Origin: Bifidobacteriaceae bacterium
GTDB lineage: Bacteria; Actinomycetota; Actinomycetes; Actinomycetales; WQXJ01
Direction: 5' to 3'
NCBI GenBank assembly: GCA_031278075.1
Contig: JAITLE010000125.1
Coordinates: 1-16,263 of the forward strand
DNA: 16,263 bases
Each line of letters starts with the position of its first letter. Position 1 is the stretch's first letter. Shown piece by piece: positions 6,557 through 14,494 of this stretch. The position numbers were made by a program, and so were the translations under genes. Below the pieces are notes generated by a model that did not search any database, was not told where the DNA came from, and saw nothing but the letters and a program-made list of their open reading frames with translations.

Positions 6557-6826
6557 ATGCCGCTTGACAAGGCCGTGAAAGCTAAGATCATCGACGAATA
6601 CGCGACCCACGAGGGCGACACAGGCTCGCCTGAGGTGCAGATCGCGCTGCTGACCCAGCGGATCAAGGACCTCACCGAGCACTTCAAGGTCCACACGCAC
6701 GATCACCATTCGCGCCGTGGCCTGCTCCTGCTGGTTGGTCAGCGCCGCCGGCTGCTGGGCTATCTGGCGTCGATCGACGTCGAGCGGTACCGTTCGGTCA
6801 TCGCACGCCTCGGTCTGCGCCGCTAG
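6557..6826 (+). CDS. rpsO: 30S ribosomal protein S15
   Basis: The 89-residue product has the exact S15 length and hallmark sequence: GDTGSPEVQIALLTQRI, DLTEHFKVHTHDHHSRRGL, LLLVGQRRRLLGYL, and the C-terminal RYRSVIARLGLRR. S15 binds the 16S rRNA central-domain three-way junction early in 30S assembly. I chose ATG 6557 (MPLDKAVKAKII) because it gives the conserved N-terminus. GAAGGAG ends 11 bases upstream at 6545, and the in-frame ATG at 6548 sits too close to that site. rpsO is followed by pnp, as in most bacteria. The truB/ribF genes often found before rpsO in actinobacteria are not adjacent here. Confidence 0.97.
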   Translation: MPLDKAVKAKIIDEYATHEGDTGSPEVQIALLTQRIKDLTEHFKVHTHDHHSRRGLLLLVGQRRRLLGYLASIDVERYRSVIARLGLRR

Positions 6827-6838
6827 CGGCGTCAGCCG
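6818..6838 (+). terminator. GC-rich palindromes at the end of rpsO
   Basis: A perfect 14-base palindrome, CGCCGCTAGCGGCG (6818-6831), spans the rpsO stop codon. It overlaps a second small hairpin with arms CGGC and GCCG around GTCA (6827-6838). There is no T tract. It may slow transcription, be a processing site between rpsO and pnp, or mean nothing; termination is not proved. Confidence 0.3.
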
Positions 6839-6978
6839 GCGGCACACAACTGAATACGTCAACGAGCCAGAAGCGAACGCGCTGACTCGCGGTCCTCGGT
6901 AGTGGCTTCCGTAAACCGGCAGCGGCATACGTGAGCCTCAATCGAAGACCGCACGGCGGGTGTTCTGGCTGAAGACCT

Positions 6979-6995
6979 GCGGCCGCGTTGGCCGC
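6979..6995 (+). promoter_or_regulatory. Hairpin in the pnp leader
   Basis: GCGGCC (6979-6984) and GGCCGC (6990-6995) can pair across a GCGTT loop, about 16 bases before the pnp ribosome binding site. In E. coli an RNase III-cut hairpin in the pnp leader mediates autoregulation; the position here is suggestive, but the stem is short. Confidence 0.25.
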
Positions 6996-7023
6996 GCGAA
7001 CTCATCAGAAGAGGAGGGCACCC

Positions 7024-9381
7024 GTGGAGGGCCCTGAGATCACATTCACTGAGGCCGTCATCGACAACGGCCCGTTCGGCAAGAGAATCGTGCGCTTCGA
7101 GACGGGGAGGCTCGCCAAACAGGCGGGCGGCTCCGTGACGGCGTACCTGGACCAGGAGACCGTGGTGTTGTCGACCACGACTGCTGGAAAACACCCCAAG
7201 GACCAGTTCGACTTCTTCCCCTTGACGGTTGACGTCGAGGAGCGGATGTACGCCGCGGGCAGGATCCCCGGCAGCTTCTTCAGGCGGGAGGGCCGCCCCA
7301 CCACCGACGCGGTGCTCGCCTGCCGCCTGATCGACCGGCCGCTGCGGCCGCTGTTCGTCAAAGGGCTGCGCAACGAGGTCCAAGTCGTGGAGACCGTGCT
7401 GGCCATCCACCCGGAGGACGCCTACGACGTGTTGGCCATCAACGCGGCGTCCCTGTCCACCCAGATTTCCGGGCTGCCGTTCTCGGGGCCGGTGGCCGCG
7501 ACGCGCATCGCCCTGATCGAGGGCCGCTGGATCGCGTTCCCGCGCTGGAGCGACCGTGAGCGGGCAGTCTTCGAGATGGTGGTGGCGGGCCGGATCGTCG
7601 GCGACGATGTGGCGATCGCCATGATCGAGGCGGAAGCCGGCGAAAAGGCCTGGGACCTGATCACCGCCCACGGCGCCACGGCGCCGACCGAGGACGTGGT
7701 GGCGGGCGGCCTGGAGGCGGCGAAGCCGTTCCTGCGGGAACTCGCATTGGCCCAGGGGCGGCTGGCTGATCAGGTGGCGACGGAGACCCGCGAGTTCCCG
7801 CTGTTCCCCGACTACCTCCCCGACGCGTATGACGCGACCCGCCAAGTGGTCCTCGCCAAGCTCAGCGAAGCGATCAAGATCGCGGACAAACAAGAACGCG
7901 AAGCCCAGTTCGACGAGGCGAAGGACCTGGCGGTGGGGGCCCTGGAGGAGAACTTCCCGGGCCGGGAGAAGGAGATCGCCGCGGCGGTCCGCTCGATCAC
8001 CAAGGAACTGGTCCGCGAACGCGTGCTGCGCGATGGCGTGCGCATCGACGGGCGCTCCCTGCGCGCGATCCGCACCCTGTCCGCCGAGGTCGAGGTGCTT
8101 CCTCGGGTGCACGGTTCCGCGCTCTTCGAGCGCGGCGAGACCCAGATCCTCGGCGTGACCACTTTGAACATGTTGCGCATGGAGCAGCAGATCGACTCGC
8201 TCAGCCCGGTGGCGCACAAGCGGTACATGCACAACTACAACTTCCCGCCGTATTCGACCGGTGAGACCGGCCGGGTTGGCAGCCCGAAGCGCCGCGAGAT
8301 CGGCCACGGGGCGTTGGCCGAACGGGCCCTCGTGCCGGTGTTGCCGAGCCGTGAGGACTTCCCGTACGCGATCCGTCAGGTCTCGGAGGCGCTCGGATCG
8401 AACGGCTCCACCTCCATGGGTTCAGTGTGCGCGTCCACGTTGTCGCTGCTCAACGCCGGCGTGCCCCTCAGGGCGCCGGTGGCCGGCATCGCGATGGGGC
8501 TGATGAGCGACACCGTGGACGGCGAGGTCCGTTACGCCGCGCTGACTGACATCCTTGGCGCCGAGGACGCGTTCGGGGACATGGATTTCAAGGTCGCCGG
8601 CACCGGTGAGTTCATCACCGCGATCCAACTCGACACCAAGCTGGACGGCATCCCCGCGTCCGTCCTGGCCAGCGCGTTGAACCAGGCGCTCGAAGCCCGG
8701 TTGCACATCCTGAACGTGATGTCCAGCGCGATCGACGGGCCGGATGAGATGAGCCCGTTCGCGCCGCGCGTCATCTCGGTCAAGGTTCCCGTGGACAAGA
8801 TCGGCGAGGTGATCGGGCCGAAGGGCAAGATGATCAACCAGATCCAGGACGAGACTGGCGCCGAGATCTCGATCGAGGACGACGGCACGGTTTACATCGG
8901 CGCCACCGACGGTCCGTCCGCCGAGGCGGCTCGCCGCGCGATCAACGCCATCGCCAACCCGCAGATGCCCGAGGTCGGGGAGTCGTTCGTCGGGACGGTG
9001 GTCAAGACGACCACGTTCGGCGCGTTCGTCTCGCTCACGCCGGGCAAGGACGGCCTGTTGCACATCTCCCAGATCCGCCGTCTGGTGGGCGGCCGCCGTG
9101 TCGAGAACGTCGAAGACGTCCTGCAAGTCGGCCAGAAAGTGCAAGTCAAGGTCGCTGAGATCGATCCGCGCGGCAAGCTCTCGTTGCACGCTGTGGTGGA
9201 CGATGCCGACGGGTCGGCCCCGGACGGCCAGGCCGGCGGCGGGAACTCAAGCGGGGCGGCGCGTCCTAGCGAGAGCGAGGGCTCGGATGGCGCCGGGAAC
9301 GGCTCGAACGAGGGCCGGGGGGATCGTTCGCGGCGCCGCCGGGAGCGGCACGCCCGCGTCCACGACGACCGCGACGAGTAG
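7024..9381 (+). CDS. pnp: Polynucleotide phosphorylase (3'-5' exoribonuclease)
   Basis: PNPase degrades RNA 3'-5' using phosphate and can add tails in reverse. The 785-residue protein has the full architecture: a first RNase PH domain (about 10-220, with FFRREGRPTTDAVLACRLID), an alpha-helical linker, and a second RNase PH domain (about 330-550) with the catalytic-site stretch LTDILGAEDAFGDMDF near residue 518. A KH domain follows (about 590-645, GxxG loop GPKG), then an S1 domain (about 650-725, FVGTVVKTTTFGAFVSL). The last ~60 residues are a Gly/Ser/Ala-rich then Arg-rich tail, typical of actinobacterial homologues. The GTG at 7024 (VEGPEITF) follows GGAGG at 7013-7017 with a 6-base spacer; the TTG at 6988 has no such site. 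Confidence 0.97.
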   Translation: MEGPEITFTEAVIDNGPFGKRIVRFETGRLAKQAGGSVTAYLDQETVVLSTTTAGKHPKDQFDFFPLTVDVEERMYAAGRIPGSFFRREGRPTTDAVLACRLIDRPLRPLFVKGLRNEVQVVETVLAIHPEDAYDVLAINAASLSTQISGLPFSGPVAATRIALIEGRWIAFPRWSDRERAVFEMVVAGRIVGDDVAIAMIEAEAGEKAWDLITAHGATAPTEDVVAGGLEAAKPFLRELALAQGRLADQVATETREFPLFPDYLPDAYDATRQVVLAKLSEAIKIADKQEREAQFDEAKDLAVGALEENFPGREKEIAAAVRSITKELVRERVLRDGVRIDGRSLRAIRTLSAEVEVLPRVHGSALFERGETQILGVTTLNMLRMEQQIDSLSPVAHKRYMHNYNFPPYSTGETGRVGSPKRREIGHGALAERALVPVLPSREDFPYAIRQVSEALGSNGSTSMGSVCASTLSLLNAGVPLRAPVAGIAMGLMSDTVDGEVRYAALTDILGAEDAFGDMDFKVAGTGEFITAIQLDTKLDGIPASVLASALNQALEARLHILNVMSSAIDGPDEMSPFAPRVISVKVPVDKIGEVIGPKGKMINQIQDETGAEISIEDDGTVYIGATDGPSAEAARRAINAIANPQMPEVGESFVGTVVKTTTFGAFVSLTPGKDGLLHISQIRRLVGGRRVENVEDVLQVGQKVQVKVAEIDPRGKLSLHAVVDDADGSAPDGQAGGGNSSGAARPSESEGSDGAGNGSNEGRGDRSRRRRERHARVHDDRDE

Positions 9382-9415
9382 CCGACGATCGGTGGATCGA
9401 GGCTAAGGAACACTC

Positions 9416-10702
9416 ATGGGTTTGATCGTCTGGCCAGGCCTCGAAGGACGTGTGAAGGCTGTCGAACTCCCGACCGGGGTGCGGGTGTTGACCCAGGTGG
9501 CGAGCGAGACGCGATCCGCGACCATCGGGTTCTGGGCGCCAGTCGGCTCCAGGGACGAGGCGCCCGGCGAACACGGCGCCACTCACTTCCTGGAACACCT
9601 GCTGTTCAAGGGCACCTCGAAGCGGACCGCGATGGACATCGCGATCGAGTTCGACGCGATCGGTGGCGAATTCAACGCGTCCACATCCAAAGAGGCGACC
9701 GCGTATTACGCGCGGGTCTTGGCGGAGGACGCCCCCGTCGCGGTGGACGTGTTGGCGGACATGGTGACCTCCTCCTTGTTGGACCGGCTCGACTTCGAGA
9801 ACGAGCGCGGTGTCATCTTGGAGGAGCTCGCCATGAACCAAGACGATCCGGCTGACGTCGCCGGCGAAGCCTTCGCCGCGGCGGTGTTCGGCGAACATCC
9901 GTTGGGGCGTCCCATCTCGGGGCGGGTGGAGGACATCCAAGCGGTCACGCGGGACCAGGTCTGGGACCACTACCAGCGGTACTACTCGCCCCCGCGGCTG
10001 GTTGTCGTGGGGACGGGCGCCATCGACCCGGACGCCTTCGTCGAGTGTGTCGCAGAAGCGTTGGAGCGTGGCGGATGGGGCGCTGGGACGCGCGGTTCGG
10101 CATCGTCCATCCCACGGCGGTCGACCGTCCGCACTGTCGCGCTCCCTGATCGGGGCACGTCCGTGACGCTCGCTAAACCGACAGAGCAGGCGCAGGTCCT
10201 GGTCGGCTGCGAGGGGTTGATCATCACGGACGCACGGCGGTACACGATGGCGGCGCTGGTCGTGGCGTTGGGCGGGGGCATGTCCTCGCGGCTGTTCCAA
10301 GAGATTCGGGAACGGCGTGGACTGGCGTATTCGACGTATTGCTTTGTCTCGCAGTTCTCCGACGCGGGAATGTTCGGGCTTTACGCCGGGTGCGCCCCGG
10401 GGGCCGTGGGCGAGGTGGCACGGCTGCTGGACGCGGAGTGGGAACGACTCGCCGCCGACGGGTTGGCGGATGAGGAGCTGGCGCGGGTCAAAGGTCATAT
10501 CAAGGGCGCGTCGCTGTTGGACCTGGAGGAGCCGTATTCGACGATGAACAGCTTGGCTCAGGCGGAGATGACCACGGGAGAAGTGCTGTCGGTGAAGGAG
10601 ATGACCGCGCGGCTCGACGCGGTGACCGGCGATCAGGTGCGCGCGTTGGCGGCGGAGCTGGCGGAGCGGCCCCGGTCGCGTGTGGTGTTGGGACCGGCTT
10701 AG
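9416..10702 (+). CDS. M16B-family zinc metallopeptidase (processing-peptidase-like)
   Basis: The 428-residue protein has the inverted zinc motif HxxEH at His57-Phe-Leu-Glu60-His61. The third metal ligand is probably Glu137 in VILEELAMNQDD, 76 residues after the second His, which is the canonical spacing. The C-terminal half shows the second M16 domain with RRGLAYSTY. Length and sequence fit the bacterial family related to the mitochondrial processing peptidase beta subunit; the mycobacterial homologue next to pnp is called PepR. No signal peptide is evident, so it is probably cytoplasmic. AAGGAA at 9405-9410 precedes the ATG by 5 bases. It lies 34 bases after pnp, a conserved actinobacterial pairing, so co-transcription is likely. 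The physiological substrate is not established. Confidence 0.92.
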   Translation: MGLIVWPGLEGRVKAVELPTGVRVLTQVASETRSATIGFWAPVGSRDEAPGEHGATHFLEHLLFKGTSKRTAMDIAIEFDAIGGEFNASTSKEATAYYARVLAEDAPVAVDVLADMVTSSLLDRLDFENERGVILEELAMNQDDPADVAGEAFAAAVFGEHPLGRPISGRVEDIQAVTRDQVWDHYQRYYSPPRLVVVGTGAIDPDAFVECVAEALERGGWGAGTRGSASSIPRRSTVRTVALPDRGTSVTLAKPTEQAQVLVGCEGLIITDARRYTMAALVVALGGGMSSRLFQEIRERRGLAYSTYCFVSQFSDAGMFGLYAGCAPGAVGEVARLLDAEWERLAADGLADEELARVKGHIKGASLLDLEEPYSTMNSLAQAEMTTGEVLSVKEMTARLDAVTGDQVRALAAELAERPRSRVVLGPA

Positions 10703-10743
10703 GCGGCCGGGCACTTGGCATTCGGACGGGAGAAGAGGACCCG

Positions 10744-12039
10744 ATGGACTTGGACGTGGATCTCGACGGTTTGAGTGTGGCGCGCTCGGCGCGGACCTTG
10801 AAATGGGATGTCGCCGAGGGTGAACTGCCGATGTGGGTGGCGGACATGGATTTCCCGCCCCCGGAGGCGGTCCGCCGAGCCGTGGCCGAGGTGGCCGCCG
10901 AGGCGCGGTTCGGTTATGCGAGCACCATCCCACGGCCGCTCGGCGAGGCGCTCAGCGGTTGGTACGCGCGCCGCCACGACACGGTGATCGACCCGTCCTG
11001 GGTGCTGTTCTCGCCGGGTGTGAACCTGGGGATCGGCTCGGTGTTGCGGACTTTGACGGCGCCGGGTGACGAGGTCGTCACTCTGACCCCCAACTATCAT
11101 CATTTCTTCCACACGATCACGACCAACGGGCGGGTGCTGGCCGCCTCGGAGATGATCTTCGCGGACGGGCGCCACCAGATCGACTGGGAGGATCTGGAGG
11201 CGCGGCTCGCCTCGCCGCGCGCCACGGCGTTCTTGGTCTGCAACCCGCACAACCCGACCGGGCAGCTCTGGGACGCGCCCACTCTGAGGCGGTTCGGTGA
11301 GATCGCGGCCGCTTGCGGGGCGTTTGTCATCTGCGACGAGATCCATGGTGATCTGACCGATCCGGGGGCGCGTCACAACCCGTGGCTGCGGGTGTTCGCG
11401 GGGGGCGGGGCTGTTGGGGGCGGGTCTGCTGGGGGCGCGTCTGCCGAGAGCGCGGCTGGCGGTGTGGCCGGCGGGCTCGCGGGGAACCGGGCTGACAGTG
11501 GGGCAGGCGAACCTGTCGGAGGCGCGGCTGGGGTGGTTATGGCCACATCCACGTCTAAGCCGTTCAACATCGCGGGTTTGCACAGCGCCGCGTTGGTGAT
11601 CCCGGATCCCATCCAGCGGGCCCGCGTCGCCGCGGGCCTCAGTCGGGACGACCTGGCGGAACCAAACTCCTTCGCCATCCCCGCCGCCGTCGCGGCTTAC
11701 GCGGAGGGCGGTCCGTGGCTTGACGCGGTCCGCGCCTACGTCGCCGCGAACCGGGCGTTCGCGGTCGACGAGTTGGCTCGTCTCGCGCCCGAAGCCCGCC
11801 CGGTCGAGTCGCGGGCGACGTATCTCATGTGGATCGACGTGCGCGCTTGGACTCATGACTCGGCGGGCTTCGCGCGGCGCTTGCGCCGCGCGACCGGTTT
11901 GGTGATCGACCCTGGCGTCCGGTTCGGGCCAGGTGGCGAGGGCTTCGCACGCCTCAATTTGGCGGCGCCGCGGTCGCGGGTGGCGGACGGGATCGGGCGG
12001 CTGGTGCGTGGGCTTGAAGCTGAGGCGACGGCCGGCTGA
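10744..12039 (+). CDS. MalY/PatB-type PLP-dependent aminotransferase / cystathionine beta-lyase, with Gly/Ala insert
   Basis: The 431-residue protein is a fold-type I PLP enzyme of the MalY/PatB subgroup. Conserved stretches are LPMWVADMDFPPPEAV near the N-terminus, FGYAS, SPGVNLGIGSVLRTL, CNPHNPTGQLW, CDEIHGDL, the Schiff-base Lys272 in STSKPFNIAGL, and RLNLAAPRS near the C-terminus. Family members cleave cystathionine or cysteine conjugates or transaminate. Residues ~220-263, between CDEIHGDL...NPWLRVF and the PLP lysine, are a Gly/Ala/Ser-rich low-complexity insert. It occupies the place where relatives have a conserved His/Pro/Phe loop, so activity may be altered. GGGAG at 10728-10732 and AGAGGA at 10734-10739 precede the ATG. 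The gene sits between the M16 peptidase and dapB, an unusual insertion in the pnp-pepR-dapB neighbourhood. Its last ~70 bases are tandemly duplicated downstream. Confidence 0.9.
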   Translation: MDLDVDLDGLSVARSARTLKWDVAEGELPMWVADMDFPPPEAVRRAVAEVAAEARFGYASTIPRPLGEALSGWYARRHDTVIDPSWVLFSPGVNLGIGSVLRTLTAPGDEVVTLTPNYHHFFHTITTNGRVLAASEMIFADGRHQIDWEDLEARLASPRATAFLVCNPHNPTGQLWDAPTLRRFGEIAAACGAFVICDEIHGDLTDPGARHNPWLRVFAGGGAVGGGSAGGASAESAAGGVAGGLAGNRADSGAGEPVGGAAGVVMATSTSKPFNIAGLHSAALVIPDPIQRARVAAGLSRDDLAEPNSFAIPAAVAAYAEGGPWLDAVRAYVAANRAFAVDELARLAPEARPVESRATYLMWIDVRAWTHDSAGFARRLRRATGLVIDPGVRFGPGGEGFARLNLAAPRSRVADGIGRLVRGLEAEATAG

Positions 12040-12112
12040 GGGGGCCGCGGTCGCGGGTGCGGACGGCATCGGGCGGCTGGCGCGTGGGCTTGAAGCTGAG
12101 GCGACGGCCGGC
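11967..12112 (+). repeat. Tandem duplication of the malY-like gene's 3' end
   Basis: Copy 1 (11967-12036, 70 bases) encodes the C-terminus PRSRVADGIGRLVRGLEAEA and following residues. Copy 2 (12044-12112, 69 bases) begins just after the stop codon. The two differ by one deleted G and two substitutions, so identity is about 96%. The period is 77 bases. Copy 2 in a shifted frame still reads GADGIGRLARGLEAEATAG, showing its origin. It is non-coding remnant DNA directly before the dapB promoter. Confidence 0.9.
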
Positions 12113-12131
12113 CGCGCGGGCTGATGGCGGG

Positions 12132-12137
12132 TAACCT
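12132..12137 (+). promoter_or_regulatory. -10 element positioned for a leaderless dapB transcript
   Basis: TAACCT ends seven bases before the A of the dapB ATG at 12144. That places transcription start at the start codon itself, the layout typical of leaderless actinobacterial genes. No ribosome binding site is seen before this ATG, and no clear -35 hexamer. Confidence 0.5.
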
Positions 12138-12143
12138 TGGCGC

Positions 12144-12902
12144 ATGACGGACCGGATGGCTGTGGCGGTGTTGGGCGCGCGGGGGCGCATGGGGCGAACG
12201 GTGGTCGAGGCGGTCGCCGCGGCGCCGGACATGTTCTTGGCCGCGGAACTCGACCTGGGCGACCCGGTCGCCGCGGCGGCGGAAGCGGGCGCGCGGGCGG
12301 CGGTCGACTTCACGGCGCCGGGCGCCACGGAGGCGAACGTCCACGAACTGATCGACCTGGGGATCCATGCGGTGGTCGGCACCACCGGCTGGGATGACGC
12401 CGCTCTGGGCCGGGTGCGCGAACACTTGACCGCGGCGCCGGGCGTTGGCGTGGTGGTGGCGCCGAACTTCGCGCTGGGCGCGGTCTTGGCGATGAGCTTC
12501 GCGGCGAAGGCGGCGCCGCTGTTCGAATCCGTGGAAGTGATCGAGCTGCATCACCCGGACAAGGTGGACGCGCCATCGGGCACGGCTCGGGCCACGGCGG
12601 CTGGGATCGCCGCAGCCCGGGCGGCGGCCGGGCGCCCGCCAGCTCCCGACGCGACCATCCCGGAGCGGTCGTTGGCTGGGGCGCGGGGCGTCGGAATCGG
12701 CGGGGTGGCCGTCCATGCGGTTCGGCTGCGCGGGCTGGTGGCCCACGAGGAGATCCTGTTCGGCAACCCGGGAGAGTGCCTGACCATCCGGCACGACTCG
12801 TTGGACCGGGTCAGCTTCATGCCGGGAGTGCTGCTGGCCGTCCGGCGGGTGGGGGAGCGGCCGGGGTTGACCGTGGGGCTGGAGAACTTGCTGGACCTGT
12901 GA
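12144..12902 (+). CDS. dapB: 4-hydroxy-tetrahydrodipicolinate reductase
   Basis: DapB carries out the second dedicated step toward diaminopimelate and lysine, reducing 4-hydroxy-tetrahydrodipicolinate with NAD(P)H in the cytoplasm. The 252-residue protein has the nucleotide-binding GARGRMG (residues 11-17), GTTGW near residue 79, and VVAPNFALGAV. The active-site signature EVIELHHPDKVDAPSGTA carries catalytic His136 and Lys140, equivalent to E. coli H159 and K163. Length matches actinobacterial DapB. I chose ATG 12144 because a TAnnnT box at 12132-12137 fits leaderless transcription; ATG 12156 (MAVAVLGARG) is a possible but less well-supported alternative. The product supports peptidoglycan synthesis, functionally related to the wall ligase gene that follows on the other strand. 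Confidence 0.96.
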   Translation: MTDRMAVAVLGARGRMGRTVVEAVAAAPDMFLAAELDLGDPVAAAAEAGARAAVDFTAPGATEANVHELIDLGIHAVVGTTGWDDAALGRVREHLTAAPGVGVVVAPNFALGAVLAMSFAAKAAPLFESVEVIELHHPDKVDAPSGTARATAAGIAAARAAAGRPPAPDATIPERSLAGARGVGIGGVAVHAVRLRGLVAHEEILFGNPGECLTIRHDSLDRVSFMPGVLLAVRRVGERPGLTVGLENLLDL

Positions 12903-12956
12903 TCGGCCGGCTGGGCTGGCGCTGGTCGGCGGGTCGGCGCCGGTTGGCGGGTCGGG

Positions 12957-14402
12957 TTATTGGCGTAGAACCTCTTTGAGCTTGGTGGTGGCGGCGTCCA
13001 CGCTGGCCTGGTCGGGGATCATGACATAGAGCTTCATCGAACCCATCGAATAGGTGGGCTCGCTGGCGCCCTCGCCGTCCACGCTCATGGACTGGACATT
13101 CCAAGAGCCACCGCTGTCGAGGAGTTGCTTGACCAGGTTGCTGATCTGGGAGCGGGGCACATTCATCTCCATGGCGTCGGCCAAAGCGCCCAGCAGTTCG
13201 TTGTAGCGCAGCAGGTTGGAACGCTGCGATCCTTTGGCGATCAGCGCCTCGATCACCAGCTGCTGGTTCTTGCCGCGCTGCTGGTCGCCTTCGGCGAAAG
13301 CCTTGCGTTCCCGGCTGAACGCGAGGGCCGCCTTGCCGTCCAAGTGGTTCAGGCCCTGGGCGAACCGCTGACCGGTGACCGTGGTGAACGCCTGCGGCGA
13401 GTTCACGTCGATCCCACCGACCAAGTCGACCATCTTGATCAGGGAAGAGAAGTTGACCCGCGCGTAGTAGTCGATCTGCACGCCGTAAAGATCTTGGAGC
13501 GTGTCGATGGATTCCTGCACGCCGTAAATCCCGGCGTGGGTCAGCTTGTCTTTGGTGGGGCCATAGCCATGCAGTTTGACGTAGTAGTCGCGAGGTGTGT
13601 TGACCAACAGGATCTGCCCGGTGTTCGGGTTCACCGCCATCAACATGTTGACGTCTGAGCGCGAGACGCTGCTGATCGGCCCGGACGTGTCGATCCCCGA
13701 GATGTAGACCAGGAACGGCTCGCCTATCTCGGCGGCGTCGGTTGGAGGCGTCGGCGCCACCAGCGCCGTGGTGATGTCGAAGGTGTAGAGCACCTGGGTG
13801 GCGTCGAAGAATGCGTTGTCGGCCTCCTCGTAGGCGGCGTAGATGCTGGAATCCATCACCGCCGCCTCGAACCGTCCGGCCGTCAGCTGCTGGGTGAGCG
13901 TGCCCTGGTCGCCGCAGGTCGCGAACTCCGCTGAGAACTTCTCCCGGAGGTGGGTCTCCACGCCCTCGCGGTTCGGGTCGCCCGTCAGCTCGCCGATCGT
14001 GGCCCCCTGGAGGGATTCCTCAGTTGAGTCGTGCTCATCCAGGGCTATCACGCTGTAGCCGCGGGTCGGCAGTTGCGGCGCGACATCCTCGAAGAAACCG
14101 CTGACGTCCCAAGACGCTTTGAGCGCCACCGCTTCGAGGCTGATCCCTAACAGCGCCACCAGCGCCAGAGCCGTGAACCGCGCCCAGGAGGGTGGCGCTT
14201 TCGTCAGCCACAGACCGAGGCCGACGCCGCCGACCGCCGCCAGGCCCGCTGCTGTCAGGCCCGCGATCCAGAGCGTCGGCAGCATCTCCAAGCGGTTCAC
14301 CGTCACCAGGGCCGCTAGGCCGCCCACGACCAGCGCCACCACCAGCACCCGGCCAAGGCACGTCGCGAACAGTTCTGGCGCGGTCGCTTCGCCGGACGGC
14401 AT
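12957..14402 (-). CDS. LytR-CpsA-Psr (LCP) family cell-wall polymer ligase
   Basis: LCP enzymes transfer lipid-linked teichoic acids, capsule or arabinogalactan onto peptidoglycan on the outer face of the membrane. This 481-residue protein starts with three predicted membrane segments (about 15-35, 42-66, 76-95), followed by an extracytoplasmic accessory region. The LCP domain starts near residue 248 with SRSDVNMLMAVNPNTGQ and VNTPRDYYVKL, continues through KLTHAGIYG, VNFSSLIKMVDLVGGIDV and LDGKAALAFSRERKAF, and ends with GDQQRGKNQQLV. The Arg and Asp residues that bind polyprenyl pyrophosphate and metal are present. I prefer ATG 14402: codons between it and the upstream ATG at 14453 have much lower G/C at third positions than the gene body. 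The ATG at 14453 adds 17 residues. The gene converges on dapB. Confidence 0.9.
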   Translation of the reverse strand: MPSGEATAPELFATCLGRVLVVALVVGGLAALVTVNRLEMLPTLWIAGLTAAGLAAVGGVGLGLWLTKAPPSWARFTALALVALLGISLEAVALKASWDVSGFFEDVAPQLPTRGYSVIALDEHDSTEESLQGATIGELTGDPNREGVETHLREKFSAEFATCGDQGTLTQQLTAGRFEAAVMDSSIYAAYEEADNAFFDATQVLYTFDITTALVAPTPPTDAAEIGEPFLVYISGIDTSGPISSVSRSDVNMLMAVNPNTGQILLVNTPRDYYVKLHGYGPTKDKLTHAGIYGVQESIDTLQDLYGVQIDYYARVNFSSLIKMVDLVGGIDVNSPQAFTTVTGQRFAQGLNHLDGKAALAFSRERKAFAEGDQQRGKNQQLVIEALIAKGSQRSNLLRYNELLGALADAMEMNVPRSQISNLVKQLLDSGGSWNVQSMSVDGEGASEPTYSMGSMKLYVMIPDQASVDAATTKLKEVLRQ

Positions 14403-14460
14403 CGTACCTTGGCGGCTGTGCTTACAGGAACCCCTGTGAGAGCGATCTCGCATGCGGGTG

Positions 14461-14490
14461 TTGGCCTCTCCTCGGCTGCCTCTTTAACGT
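14461..14490 (+). promoter_or_regulatory. Candidate promoter for the amidohydrolase
   Basis: TTGGCC (14461-14466) and TAACGT (14485-14490) are 18 bases apart, a plausible sigma70-type pair. The start would be near 14497, giving a leader of about 190 bases to ATG 14689, or a very short one to the GTG at 14506. Confidence 0.35.
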
Positions 14491-14494
14491 CCCA

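Noticed and set aside
6988..7023. Earlier TTG start for pnp
   Set aside because: No ribosome site precedes it, it falls inside a hairpin, and the GTG at 7024 has a strong GGAGG and matches the family N-terminus.
9266..12069. Two long minus-strand ORFs opposite the M16 peptidase and the PLP enzyme
   Set aside because: Both are antisense to conserved enzymes and show low-complexity composition without domains.
14403..14453. 17-residue extension of the LCP protein from ATG 14453
   Set aside because: Third codon positions in this stretch are much less G/C-rich than in the gene body. The ribosome site before 14453 is far away (over 10 bases), so the shorter form is preferred, though not by much.
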